Shown here piece after piece: positions 11,001 through 22,926 of a stretch of DNA of 64,000 nucleotides. A program made the translations under genes and the position numbers. The notes beneath the pieces were generated by a model that saw only the letters and a program-made list of their open reading frames with translations, ran no database searches and was not told where the DNA came from. Origin of the DNA: Mytilisepta virgata (lineage: Eukaryota; Mollusca; Bivalvia; Mytilida; Mytilidae); assembly GCA_028015205.1 (NCBI GenBank), contig CM051521.1, positions 108,786,513-108,850,512 on the forward strand, written 5' to 3'. Position 1 is the stretch's first letter. The number at the start of each line of letters is the position of its first letter.

Positions 11001-14000
11001 CTCCGACCAATACTCGACTGTCGTATGCCGACATTGGCTTCAAAGACAGCATTCCTGCTGCCATTGGATGATATGTCAAGGCTGAACAATAAACCCACTG
11101 GAATACATAAACTGGAATCAAACCCACCGCGAAGTTTAGCACAGCTTCGGCATTCGATTACGTTGGAAATCAAAGGACTTTCAAAAAGGCTGTCACGTTT
11201 GGAGAGGAATTACTACGGAGTCGGAAAAAGTATTCAGCATGAAGTGGAAAAACATGTAGTTCGCTTGAAAGGTGTAATGCATATGTTAAACATCAATGAA
11301 TTTTCATCAAAAGCTTCTCTAGAAAAAGCTATCAAAGATGGTTCTGATACTGAAAAATACAAGGGTGATCAAAATAACATCGTACTGATAAAAGAACTTT
11401 ATGGGAAAATTCAGACCTTTATGCCCAATAAATTTGTAGATTTAATTGAAATTTGTACACACATTAAATCACTCTTGGAAAAATACTGTGTGAGTTTTTA
11501 TGATCCCGAAAATGATTATTATCTGGAAACTGCTGCTCATTACCAACAACAAATTCAGATGTGGATCGACACAATCAACAAAAGCATATCCCAAATCAAA
11601 AAATTACAGAAGAACTTCCAGGAAATTATGATTCATCACTCGCAGTTTACTCCCCCTGTGTTGACCTTTTGTCAAAAGAATGAATGTGAGAATGTTCCTT
11701 TGGTTCTGTTGTTTGCAGATAGTTGCACAAATATCAGAGCCGTCATGTCCGTCGCCAACAACTGGATTCAAGCAGATCAAAATTACCCTTTATTCTTACG
11801 CAATGATATTGATGACCTTGAACATCAGAAGGAAGAAAAGATTCGATCGTTAAGGGAAGCCAAGACAAAATGTCACACGTTGACGTACAAATTGAGCCAA
11901 TTAGAAATCGAATATGACAAAGCGCAGGCGGAAATGGAAACATGGAAAGATAAGCAAGAAGCAGTGAGAGATGAAGCAGATTATTTGAAAACTCGCAACT
12001 ATGAACTTCAGAGTGAGCTGGAATTTAAGGAATACAGAAAGAAGGAATTAAAGAAAAGGGAAAGTGAATATTCTCCAGAAACCTACACTGAAACATTCGA
12101 AATGTTAACAGACGAAATTCATTATGTCAAGGACCAAATTCCACCATTAAAACGGCAAATTGCTGCGGTCCAGTATAAACTGGAATGGATGACACACAAA
12201 CAAGCTCATGTCAGTAAAATATCAAAACAAATAAAAGATCTGAAAAAAGAACTTGCAGAAGTAAAACTTGACAGAGAAAACAAAGAAGAGGAATTTGAGC
12301 ACTTGGAAAAAGCTCTTGAACTGGCCAGACGTATTCACAGATACAAAACCAGTACTGATGTTACAGAAAAGATATTCTTCAGTCTTCCTGTCGGAAACAA
12401 GCACAAAAGAAAAGGTAAGGATTTTTTTTTAATAATATATTTTACAAAATCATTTTAATTCATCAAATTTAAAGATATAAAATTTACTGTAACTATCTAT
12501 GACTTTGATAAGCTTATTACTATTTTAAGTGCCTGTTGTGATTCAGTAGAACTCAAGTGCATCGCCATCCAGTACCGATTACTGAGGGCTTTCGGTATGG
12601 AACTATCGCGTTACTATCCCGAAAACACACCTACCTACGATAGTGGAAGACGTTTTAGAAGTAAGCAAAACTCTCCCCCCATTATGAAAATCTCATCTTT
12701 TCGCAAAAATACCCCACTTTGGTGTTGGAGTAAACATACAAATTTAATGTAAATGCACGAGGCTGTACACAAGATTATCCGGAAGGGTATCGGTTGTTGT
12801 TCTATATTTAGGGCATGTAGAATTTCTAACATCTGGTTTTCTGCATATTTGTCAAGCATTCACTCTACTTTGTCTACAATCTTGCCTCCAATATGAAAAA
12901 GAGCGGAAATGGCCTAAATTTCAAGGAGATAACATTTCCGGGGGGGGGGGGGGGGGTATAACTTGGCCTAAGTTTGGGTACAGACGTGTGACCAGAACTT
13001 TTATGACACTACCCATTCATATACTTGAATTTTTCAAAACCCATACTCATATTTATACTAGGTGCTACAAAACCAGACTTATCATAATCATATCTATTTA
13101 TATACTAAGGATTCTGTGCAAAATATAACATTTATCAGTCGTTGTAATTAATTCTTGTACACTGCTATGCATGCTATTATATTGTGCATTCCTCCAGATT
13201 TTGGGACCCATTGATATACCATTTATTCTCAATTTACCACCCATTGATATAAACCTAAGGCTTTATATCCTACCCAGTCATATACTTGAGGGGCCTCGGT
13301 GGCTGAGTGGTCTAGGTAGTTCGTCATGACTACTAATGATCACTAGCCTGTCAACGCTGAGGTTGTGAGTTTGAATCGCACCTATGGCGGGGTGTGTTTG
13401 ATTCCGATCTTAATTGACAAGGATTGCCAATTTTCCTACCGAAGGTCGGTGGTTCTCTCCGGGTACTCCGGCTTCCTCCACCAATAAAAACTGGCCGCCG
13501 CGAAATAGCCAAATGTGCTGAAAACGGCGTAAAACCCCAACTAAACAAACAAACATATACTTGATAGCTCAAAAAGTAGTCCCATTCCAGCCACACGTCC
13601 ATATATACTGCTATATAGGAAGTTGCCCCCTCCCCGGGAAAACATCCCATCGCCTAAAAACTGGCCGAAGAAGGACATCTAGAGGTCGTCGAACAAAATA
13701 TATATTCTTTGTAACTTAAAGGAAATAAAAAAAGGATTTTTTATGTTCCAGTTTCAATAAATTGTGAATACTGTGTCTTTTATTTTAATGATTATTGAAC
13801 TATGAAGTAGCGGATGAGACAAATGAGAAATCTTACTATATAGTTTTAAATTTTAGATAAATTAACAAAATCATGTGATGTTGTCGCCGACTACATTGAT
13901 CGGGACTGGATGTTACTATACAGACAATTACCATTTTATCCAAAACGAGGCACAAACACGATCGAAAAAGACATAAGTAGTATGAGTATTGAAGGCGCTC

Positions 14001-14149
14001 GTGGTCCATTGGAGGGAAAAGCTTCTGAGGCACTGAAGCGATGGAGGAGACATCACACACGTGCAAAGCTTGGAGACTTAATTGAGGCTTTGAAGAAGAT
14101 CCGTAGACATGATATTATTACACGCATAGAAAATTTAGATATTGACTAA
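11001..14149 (+). CDS. Coiled-coil protein with C-terminal death domain
   Basis: Three exons join in frame: 11001-12414, 12547-12660 and 13857-14149 (stop TAA), giving 606 codons from the first acceptor. Acceptors are TTTTCAG, GATTCAG and TTTTAG; donors are GGTAAGG and GTAAGC; the two internal introns are phase 1. The first in-frame ATG inside is at 11025; extra N-terminal sequence may come from upstream. Residues about 60-280 are mixed helical sequence; about 280-450 are a highly charged Lys/Glu heptad-like coiled coil (RSLREAKTKCHTLTYKLSQL onward). The last exon shows the death-domain pattern: DYIDRDWMLLYRQL, then LKRWRRHH and LIEALKKIRRHDIITRI, i.e. the 'dW..la..L', 'L..W' and 'L...L......d' blocks. 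Death domains mediate homotypic assembly in immune and apoptotic signalling, so an intracellular adaptor or scaffold role is inferred. I do not recognise a named orthologue; many such proteins are known in molluscs. Confidence 0.8.
12942..12957. repeat. Poly-G tract in intron
   Basis: A run of about 16 G lies in the intron between the two last exons of the death-domain gene. Potential slippage site; no function is evident. Confidence 0.8.
13290..13553 (+). mobile_element. tRNA-derived SINE with 11-bp target duplication
   Basis: The element starts with a tRNA-like head (GGCCTCGGTGGCTGAGTGG, an A box). It continues through a conserved core with 'CTCCGGGTACTCCGGCTTCC' and ends in an (AAAC)n-like tail. 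It is flanked by the direct repeat CATATACTTGA at 13279-13289 and 13554-13564, so insertion boundaries are exact. The core resembles the widespread mollusc/metazoan SINE cores (Meta-SINE/RUDI type) from memory. It lies in the last intron of the death-domain gene. The minus-strand open frame at 13351-13650 is a shadow. Confidence 0.85.
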
Positions 14150-14253
14150 TTATATCTCAATTTATAATTTCAGATGGTTTTTTTTTCGGCTAAAATCATG
14201 ATATATATTTTGTGATATATTTTTTTACTATATTATAATTTTAATACCTTATA

Positions 14254-14259
14254 AATAAA
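14254..14259 (+). terminator. Poly(A) signal AATAAA of the death-domain gene
   Basis: AATAAA lies about 105 bp after the stop codon at 14147-14149, in an AT- and T-rich 3' flank. This is a normal position for a short 3' UTR. Confidence 0.6.
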
Positions 14260-15534
14260 TCACCAAATCACCATCTATGTATTTTATTTCTCAAATACCC
14301 ATCTTTTGGCATGAAAAGTGAATGGAAGGATATGAGGTACATGTACATGTATATTTCTTCAGCATAAAATGCATTGTTGGTACTTGCTTTTTTTTCACAG
14401 GTAAAACATTCTTTTACATTGCTGGTGTATTTCAATGCGTCGTATAGGTAAAACATACATTTTAATCTAGATTTTAGGAGCTAAAGGCCTAGAAAAATCT
14501 CTCACTCTGTCCTCAATTCCAAAATAATCTCAGAAAGGTAAGAATCATGTCATAATCCATTAAATAGGAAAAAATAATTTTTTTTTTTTTAAATTATTAC
14601 GTTTGAATTATTTTAGTGATTTCAATTAATGTTACATTAATCAAATATCAAATATCATGGGTTGTTCAAATATTGAAGTAAGTAAAAACCCCAGAGATTT
14701 GCTGTGGTAAATGTTTCCCAAGATACTTATACTGGTGGAATAGGTTGATTAGAGTAATAATATACAAATGGAGACAAATAATCAAAACTTGAATATTTGC
14801 AGAAACTACGGAATTATCTGGCCGATTTTATTTTGATTTTTGTTTTATAAAAACCGCCAAAAACATGCAGTTTAATTTATTTTATCATGTTAACAGCTCG
14901 GGAGAGGTTAACAGAAAAAAGCATAAGCAGACATTTTCTTTTCATATCATTGTACTGTCTTGCACATACACCCACATTTTTGGCAAGATACCCATTCCAA
15001 AGAAGTGACTGTGCAAAAACGTGTTTCAAACATGAAACAAATACTATGTTTATTTCCCTAACATACAGGAGATGACCTGAGATTACAGTATGCAAAATAT
15101 AAAATGTAAACGGGTACAAGATTTAAACGGGTAGATATCGTTTCTCGTCGGATCATTAAATTTACGTCATATGAAGCGATGTATCTATCTATGGCTGTTG
15201 TCTGTCGAAATACTAGTAACAGAAACCAATCTAGAGAAGATATCTGGTCTTTTTGTCAGTAATAAACTAAAAGATTATGTGTGTATCTTTTTAACACCTG
15301 CCCAAAAAATAATATGAAAATACATAGTCTGTGACTGATCGATTCATTTGTCTTTAACCAAACATAATCCTATCAAATCATAATACAATCCGTCTTGAAA
15401 CAGATACCCAGAAAACAAAGATCTGTTGACATTTAGTGTAACAATTAACATTTCCATCAAGGCGATATCATTTAGAACATTTTCTAAATTCAAACCAAAT
15501 CATAGGAAACATACGTTCACGCCATCGGTTAGTC
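14260..15534. other. Intergenic DNA, nothing recognised
   Basis: Overlapping open frames of 60-80 codons on both strands (14.27-15.12 kb) have no recognisable motifs and antisense each other. No exon, RNA gene or clear repeat is visible. Confidence 0.5.
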
Positions 15535-15604
15535 CGAGATTGCTCTGACGTCTGACGGCATTTTTGTGATATGCCGGGGCCGTGGGACGTCAGAGCGCAC
15601 TCCG
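15535..15604. repeat. Near-palindrome with TGACGTC half-sites
   Basis: Arms GCTCTGACGTC (15542-15552) and GACGTCAGAGC (15586-15596) are perfect complements. Outer bases extend the match to about 18 bp with few mismatches, and an inner CGGCAT/ATGCCG pair continues it. TGACGTC/GACGTCA are CRE-like half-sites. About 10 bp downstream is a short ATG frame of 17 codons (15615-15668). It may be a small foldback element or a promoter fragment. Confidence 0.6.
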
Positions 15605-15954
15605 TATAGAAAACATGGAAATTGCCGACCCAGACTTTGGGCGGCAGTTTTTAGACTCGAAATCGTAATATATCCAATTATAAGTAGATAAATCATACAT
15701 CAATTAATTTCATATTTATTTTACTGTAAGAATATGTACATTTTATTCACCAACAATCTCCCTGTGTCACAAACGAAAGCTTTATTCGTTTCAACCCACC
15801 ATTTGCGTCAGTTTTGCACTTAAATACCACAATTCGACTCTTTGAAGAGCTTATTTAGAAAGCGCCAAATATATAAACAATCTGGAAATTAAAGTGGAAA
15901 ATGGTTTCAGTGGTCGATCGAGGGTCTACTGCTGTTTTACCAACTTTAAGCGCA

Positions 15955-16008
15955 ATGAGAACCAGAGTGAGTTATCTTTTCCTAACCAAAGTCACTCTGG
16001 TTTCTCAT
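15955..16008 (+). other. Stable 54-nt hairpin sequence
   Basis: ATGAGAACCAGAGTGAG (15955-15971) pairs with TCACTCTGGTTTCTCAT (15992-16008) over 16 bp with a single bulge, leaving a loop of about 20 nt. The size resembles a short pre-miRNA stem or the remains of a MITE. It sits inside an 82-codon open frame (15894-16142) that I do not consider a gene. No known miRNA is recognised. Confidence 0.5.
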
Positions 16009-16537
16009 GGGATGTCCCTGCAAACACTTGGATAGTCGTAGTAGCCAGAGATAATTACTGGCCTTTTTACAATCGTTTAAACAACAATCGGACTCCAATG
16101 CACTTCTTCACGCCTGTAATTTGGATCCACATCCTACTATAAAAATCAAATTCTCTATAACAGCCAAGGTTATGGTGTCATGCATCCATTGAAATGAAAA
16201 CAGGTAAAGGTTGAATGTAGATGAGAGGCCCTGAGCCGGAACTTAGAAGGAATGGGCATTTGTTAGAGACATGCCTCGTGTTGAAGGCTGTACAATGACC
16301 TTTTTGTACTTTCATATAGTTTTTAATTTCGTTTCGGGATTTACCCCATTTTACATTTCATTCTAAACACCTCGTCCTATGGCGACTTTCGCATACTAAT
16401 ATTTGTGATTTTGATATAATTCACCATTAAATTTTTATGACTTTTTTGAAAAATAATTTAAGTTTTTTCTCGCCTTCGACAAAAGTCGCTGAAGGCGAGA
16501 CAAAGGTGGTGTTTTTTCCTTGGGTAATGGCTCTAAT

Positions 16538-17270
16538 GGTGTTGGTGCTGTATTTTTCCACAGGGTAATGTTATGCGTCTAGTGCGATTGATCTATTTAC
16601 ATGGTTCTTATCGCCGCTGGCTAGCATATTTTATGTGAAAAGAGAGCCGAGTGCGTAAGTCTTTCCTGCCAGTACACAGCCTCTACATTACCAAGACTCC
16701 AGCAGTATCCTCCCCGTTGGTAACACTGGTAACTGACATCTCTCTAGGTCAGGCTGAACTGTTGTGGGATCTCGGAGCAGCAATGGCCCTAGAGATGCAG
16801 TGTGTAGGCCCATCGGCGTGTGGACATGCCCTAGCACTCATCAACCTTGCCCCAGCTATGGGTAAATAGTTTGGTTAGATAGGAGTCATTAGCCAAGTCA
16901 GGCCACCTATCTAAGAGAGACAACTCTAACAAAACCGGAGAGATCATGATTCGTAAGCCATGGTTGGCAACTGATCTAGAGGACTGGAACCTAAATACCA
17001 AATCCACTGGCCTTCCAGGTTGGGGGTTGAGCACAATACCAACTATCTCGTCTCATAAAAAAAATGCAGTTACGGAAACAAGGACAAGAAAAAACTTAAC
17101 TCGTCTCGGAAGATCCGAGTACCAGCAGACATCTGCAAGCATGAATGGTGTCAGTGAAAGCCAAACGGAAGCTGACAACATGAAAAAAGCAAACAATAGA
17201 GAAGAGTGGAGGAAACTTGTTCTTGCCCTACGTGCCACCAGGCATAGCAAGGACTAAGAAAGTAAGTAAG
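16538..17270 (+). mobile_element. Retroposon (3' end of a non-LTR element) with target duplication
   Basis: The insert is flanked by the direct repeat TAATGGCTCTAAT (16525-16537 and 17271-17283; a preceding G makes 14 bp). It ends in an (AAGT)n-type microsatellite tail, the hallmark of target-primed insertion. Its 3' part holds an open frame of 103 codons (16946-17257) ending NREEWRKLVLALRATRHSKD, which resembles the C-terminal tail of LINE ORF2 proteins. Upstream there are several stops. A 5'-truncated LINE copy or a SINE using a LINE tail fits. The clade is not assigned. Confidence 0.75.
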
Positions 17271-18538
17271 TAATGGCTCTAATAGGGAATATCTTAGCAA
17301 CTATTAAACAAATTAGGTGTTATGGTTTCTTATGAGCCAGCATGTCAGGGTGTCATTTTCACCTGACCTTACCTCATTTTCAAACTGCGGTGAATGGGTT
17401 AAAGTTTTGGGATTTGGTCTGTTTCTCAGTTTTTAATCAAGGGATGTCAACTATTCTATGTCCGTCCGACAAATGTCGCATGTTCTTGACCTCATTTTCA
17501 CGCTCCAGTGGTCAAGTTTTTGGAATAGATCTGTTTCATAGTAGTATAAAGATTTATCCGAGAAATATATGTCCATTCGATAGGTGTTGGGTGTTCTTGA
17601 ACTCGTTCTTGAATCAAGTTGGCAGGTTAAGGTTTTTGTATAAGGTCTTTTTCTTCGGTAACTATACATGGTATGTCAACTATATTTGATATGTATGTTT
17701 CTTCACGCTCCAGTGGTTAGGTTAAAGTTTTTGGATTAAGAATCTATTTCTCAGTAGCTGTACATCATAATTATTTATATTTGGTATGTAGATTCGTTTT
17801 GTGAGAAGTGTATGTTCATGCGACAGGTGCCGCATTTCCTTGACCTCATTTTCATGCTCCATTGGTCGTGCTAAAGTTTTTGGATTTTGATTCTTAGTAA
17901 CTGAGCATGGTAGGTCAACTATATCTGGTATGTAGATATGTTTTCAGGAGTGTACATGTGTCCATCCAACAGGTGGAGGGTGTCCTTGGCCTCATTTTCA
18001 CACTCCAGTGGTCAGGTTACAGTTTTAGGATTAGGTCTGTTTCTCAGTAACTATACATGCTAGGTCAAATATAATCGACATATAAATTAATTTAGAGAGT
18101 CTCTCCGAGAGGTGTCATGTATCCTTGACCTCATTACATCTCCCGCTTCGCTAGGGGTGTATAGTGATGGAGTATGTTTTTCGGTTCGTTCGTCCCTCCG
18201 TCCGCACATATTTACTGCAACTACTCGTACACCAGTGAATGGATTTAACTGAAACTTACAGAGAATCTTCAGTTAAAAGTGATGTTGTGCACCGCTCCTA
18301 AACCTGTGAATGTTTTTCTGTGAAACCGTCAGGGGATCTTTAGTGTACCACATATATTATTTTTTATCGAAATGATTTTGGTGTTTTCCACAGACCAACA
18401 TTGACTTCGCCATTTCTTCATGTTATGTAAGGTGGGCAGGCATACCTTCTATTTTGTTTTTTTGATCAAAATGATTTTTGGGGTTCCTAATAGATAAACA
18501 TGGACTTAAACATTCTTTATATTATTATAGCCATAGCG

Positions 18539-18554
18539 GGGGGGGGGGGGGGGG
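18539..18554. repeat. Poly-G tract
   Basis: A run of about 16 G within the tandem-unit region. Confidence 0.8.
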
Positions 18555-19159
18555 TATAAGTTTCTAGTTTTCATTATCCAGTGGTCAGGTTATGTCTGTA
18601 TCTCAGTAACTTTACATGCTATGTTAACTATATTTGATAAATTCCTTTAGTGGAGTATATGGCTGTGCAATATGTGTTCACGCTCTGGTGATTCACATCT
18701 AGTTTTTGTGATGATTAGGTCAGTAAGTGATAGCTCATCTGTAAAGTGTAATTGCATTTTTCTTTATAAGATAAAAAAAACTCGTATGAGTGCACCAGGG
18801 ATCATATTATTACTCTCAGAAATATACCATGTGTGTTGCGAGCAAACTGAAACCTTGACAGTTTTTTCATCTTATGATGAAATATGCATTACACATTAAC
18901 ACAAAATATAAAGCGACTATACAGTTCTATCGCAAGCAATTATACAGCCAAATTTTGTGTCTTGGCAAGCACCTATACAAACCAAGTTTGCATTGTTTCA
19001 CATTCATTTCGATATGGGGAATTAACGAGGCAACATAGGGAGTTCATTTAAATCTGAAGATTAAGTGATCATTTTAGTATTCAAAATAAGTATTATTGTT
19101 ATAAAAGGAAAAATAAATCGCTTTTAAAAAGCATTTGAAGAAGTCATGTTTTAACAATA

Positions 19160-20330
19160 ATATACCTCGCCTACTTAAAATGTATATAGATGATGTCTTC
19201 GGAGTGTCTGATGACTCCGACGAGGAACTCCAGTCTTTCATCGATTGCTTGTCGTTTTAGCATCCTTTAAATGAATACTTATTCTCTGTTAGTGAGTCGT
19301 TCCTTGACTTGACATATAAATTGGTTGACGGCAGCATCGAAACTTCGTCTTTTATAAACCTACCGACGCACACTGCTAAATTACCTATTCCTAAGTCTTA
19401 CAAAGGTGCCATCCCTAAATCTCAGTTTCTTAGACTTACACGCATCTGTAGCAATGAAGAGGATTTCAGACAGCAGTGTGACAAGATGTCCACCTTCTTC
19501 CGAAGGAGAGGTTATCCCCAAACGGCAATTGACAGGGTTTTTGAATCTATTTCCAAAGTGACCAGACCCAACGCTTTAAAGTCTGGTCAGAAATCTAACA
19601 ACAAACGTGTTCCACTGGTCCTTACTTAACTTCCTTATGAACAATTTTAAAAACATAGTAATGAAAGATCCGTTGATGTCCGAAATCTTTGAGAATGTTC
19701 CCATCAGTGCTTGGTGACCGCTTTGCGGAACACTTACGTTCAATAAAGAATGGAACTGATTGTCCAGTTGGAAATCACTTTCGATTGCCTGGTCACAGCT
19801 CGTCAGACATCCGCGCAACCCTTTTCTGGACAGTTAACGAGGGAGACAATAGAGACAACGCCTTGAGCAGAAAATAATTTTTAGCCTGGGGACTCTCGGA
19901 CCCCGTGGAATTAATGTAAAAAATTCTTCTATTTCAAATCATTTTACTAAGTATGTACAGAACTTTTTGCAGTACAGTTATCTTATACATGGTACGTTTT
20001 CTATACATCATAACGTCAAAGATATTATTCTATTTATTTATTTTTACTATCTATCTTTGCCATATGTGTATATTATATGAAGTACGTTTACTGATCGACG
20101 CCACGTCAAAACATTTTCTTTTTGTTTACATTTTATGTACGGACTCACTCTTGCTCTGGGTTTCAAAGAGTCAACACCTTTTTAATTTTATTTTTTACAT
20201 GCGCGTCATCAAGACCATGTTGGTCGAAACATTGGGTATCTTTAACTTGTTAGTTTGATTGTTGTTTTTTTACGATTTTATATTTAGTTTGTTCGACTTG
20301 TGTATTTTATACATTTAAGTCGTTTTATGC
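19160..20330 (+). mobile_element. Penelope-like retroelement relic (RT + GIY-YIG)
   Basis: From 19180 a frame reads MYIDDVFGVSDDSDEELQSF, the catalytic YxDD region of a Penelope-type reverse transcriptase. After one in-frame stop (TAG at 19258-19260) the same frame continues to 19628 with IPKSQFLRLTRIC and FFRRRGYP, blocks typical of the Penelope RT thumb/linker. A second frame (about 19689-19877) has RFAEHLRSI and HFRLPGHSSSDI, and a third resumes LEQKIIFSLGTLGPRGIN (19861-19914). These are the C-terminal part of a GIY-YIG endonuclease. The GIY-YIG start itself is missing, so there is an internal deletion near 19680-19700. The RT is 5'-truncated. The 3' region to about 20330 contains two diverged copies of a 'GTACGTTT...ACGTCAAA' unit. 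It is dead. Confidence 0.85.
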
Positions 20331-20514
20331 CCCTTTTGGCAGCTCACAATTTCCATTTATTTTCCTTGTTAACAATTAAATAAATGATTTCGAAACATTT
20401 TTTACTTGATATGTCTTTTAAAATGAATAAATTTAGTTTTTAACAAGCATGAATGAATAGCATCTTATTGGTCTGAATTCTTAGATTTATTTAATTGAAA
20501 TTAAAATCCTTAAA

Positions 20515-20880
20515 GAAAGGGATATTGCGATTGTCTCCGTCCGTCCGTTATACTTTCTTGTAACATTTTTAAATTTATGCATATGATTTCTTTACATTAT
20601 TGTCATACGCTGTAAGGTTTTAAAATTTGGTTTTCAAGACTCCGGGCCCAAAGTGGTCGAATTTCTAAAATTGTGAATTTAAGCTTGTGATCTAAACTCA
20701 TCTTTCATTTTTCAATTGGTTCATTTCATTTCATACACCATACGTACATGCGCAATAGTGTTTTAAGAATTTCGATTTTCAAAACTTGGGGTCCACGAAG
20801 TCGAATTCCGAAAATCGTGAATTTAATCTTGTGACCTAAACTTTTTCATTTTTCATTGGATTTAGTAATTTATCATTACA
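20515..20880 (+). repeat. Tandem-unit repeat fragment (~145 bp period)
   Basis: After a 'CTCCGTCCGTCCG' start, two diverged units carry the shared text GTGAATTTAA.CTTGTGA at about 20673 and 20817. They resemble the other tandem-unit elements in layout but not in unit sequence. No coding potential. Confidence 0.5.
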
Positions 20881-22790
20881 TAACAACTGTAAACTGAAAT
20901 ACAATAAGGTTTTACATTTTTTACTTAATTTGGCTAAGTGTCTCAACTAATTGCGGATGGTGTGGGATCACTGTCGATTACGAGAGAGTTTTTTTACTTA
21001 CTAATTTATGTTCTTTTGTTATTTCCAGTAAAATAAAATGAATCAATTTGAATTACCTCCCGTTGACCAGACAATATTTCATGTCAATTTCATAGACAAG
21101 GACAAAATTTAATGATAGATAATGAAATTTTGTCCAGGATGAGAAAATTTTACAGAACAATATTTTGATTTAAATAATCATTAAGGTAAATCTGCAAGCA
21201 GACGCCTCTATATCTCCGGTTCAAATACGAACCCCCAGTCGCTCATGATCACCCTCCCGATATGTGCATGGAATTAGACACGGTGATATTGTGATAACCA
21301 CTGCTGAACTAATTTTATTGTAACAACATAAGTTTCTGTCACATTTGGCTTTCATGGAAGTCTTTTTTAATACGACGGACCCTCAATGCCAAACTTCAGT
21401 TCTGATCCTTTACATGTATACCCAAGTTAGTTTCAGTACACGTGTAGTATTGTCATTTTCTGTTCAAACTCATTACGTATGAGGGTGTGGAATAGAGAAT
21501 AATAGCATAAAAGATTAATGAATAGAGAATATAAATGACCTAAAAATATGAAGAATAGAGAATAATGATAAATAAGAATAATTTCAAAAGAATTTGAGGC
21601 AAACATATCGATTATAAATGCATTACTGCAAAGCGCAATCTTAATAGGGACATAAGCAAACAATATACAACATAACATAAAAAAGTGATAATAAAGAAGA
21701 TATATAAACAGTTAATTGTTATGATAATCCCATACTGTATTAAAATAATTAAATAATTTTGCACGGACATTCTTAGTTAATACAGAAAATAGGACAGAAA
21801 TTCCCCACGCCTGCCCCTCGTGCAAATATGTCTATATGCGCATGCATGTAGATAGGATATTTTGAGATCTTTTTGTAATTTTTAAAATTTTCAATCTACT
21901 CAATAGTACATCTCCGTTTATATTCATCTCAAAAGACATATTATGTCAAATAATAATCAGCTGCTGAAGCTAATACCGAAGTAAAACGATTTAAAAACTT
22001 TCAACAATTTGAAACCAAGTGCAATCGTAGTAGTGAAATAGCTCACAGCCACTTGAATTTCTAGCAATAAGGGAACGGTCATTATTCACAAGCTGGGGCT
22101 GGATTTTTTTCCAGCCTTTAGGACATATACAAGAATGACCCCCTATCCTTTATAAATTCAATATTTTGACCCCCCTCAAATTTCTAGTTAAAAAATAACG
22201 ACCCCCCCAAAAAATATTCTCTATTTTTACAAACATTATATACATAAATATGCATAAACTGTGCAAACCTTAAGATATTATTTATTTTCAGAAATATATT
22301 TTCCCTCTAGGTAGAAATATAAAATCAAACAGATTGAAAAGAAGTTGAAAAACACTGAAATTTCTAATTAGATTATTGTTTCACCATTTCTAGAGACAAA
22401 TGTACATTATGTACTAAATAAATTGATCATAATTCTTAGATTTTCATATTTTATTGCAGGCATTACGAAGATGAATTGAGCAATGCCTCACTAAAACATG
22501 TGCATAAGTTTTCGAATATAAATGAGGTTTTCCAGTAAATATATATAAAAGTGAAATGTCATTAATTTCAATTCAATATATACATGTACTTTGGTTATGA
22601 CAATCTACATAAAATGGTCGAAATGGCATTATATTGTTTTTTGTAAATGTTAAAATTTTTTCTTTAAACACACATATTTTGTCCTTCGATCTGTTAAAAA
22701 AACAAATTTCTCCCGGGTATAAACAGTCTTGTTTAGTACGATGATCTAGGATGTTAACGCGGATTTGTAATAAATACATCTTGTGTCAAA
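20881..22790. other. Intergenic DNA upstream of TM9SF3
   Basis: No exon is seen. A decayed repeat with several C runs and 'GACCCCC' words lies at about 22060-22210. The 81-codon minus-strand frame at 21433-21678 is low-complexity hydrophobic sequence from AT-rich DNA. Confidence 0.5.
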
Positions 22791-22795
22791 ATAAA

Positions 22796-22844
22796 CGGAA
22801 GTTATCTCCCTTGATTTGACGTGGCTATGGTGGTCGCCATCTTT
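22796..22844 (+). promoter_or_regulatory. TM9SF3 core promoter: ETS and YY1-like sites
   Basis: CGGAAGT (22796-22802) matches the ETS-family core, and CGCCATCTTT (22835-22844), the reverse complement of AAAGATGGCG, matches YY1. This pair is typical of TATA-less promoters of housekeeping genes. They sit 80-130 bp upstream of the TM9SF3 ATG, so the transcription start is probably within about 22800-22880. There is no TATA box nearby. Motif identity is seen directly; use is inferred. Confidence 0.5.
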
Positions 22845-22926
22845 GGAGATAAGCAGTCGAAATAGTCATTTAATCCCAGTATATCTTTGTAATCTGCGAC
22901 CATCGCAGTAGAATTTATATGTTAGC

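Larger units (their letters stand above)
16469..18620 (+). mobile_element. Tandem-unit element with hairpin head, split by a retroposon
   Basis: A head hairpin (CTCGCCTTCG ... CGAAGGCGAG-type, 16469-16501) is followed, after an inserted retroposon (16538-17270), by diverged units of about 150 bp. Repeated words are 'CTCCAGTGGTCAGG' (about 17505, 17707, 17857, 18003, 18578), 'TTGACCTCATTTTCA' and 'TCTCAGTAACT'. The heads at 39.15, 41.50 and 44.38 kb are similar, so this is one family. A different repeat fragment (about 18140-18560, starting CATCTCCCGCTTCGC and containing a G run) interrupts the units. No protein is encoded. Confidence 0.65.

Noticed and set aside
13351..13650. 99-codon minus-strand frame
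   Set aside because: It lies across the SINE and its target duplication and is a by-product of the repeat.
19953..20258. 101-codon hydrophobic frame
   Set aside because: It falls in the AT-rich 3' region of the Penelope-like relic, which contains internal repeats; the hydrophobicity comes from T-rich codons.
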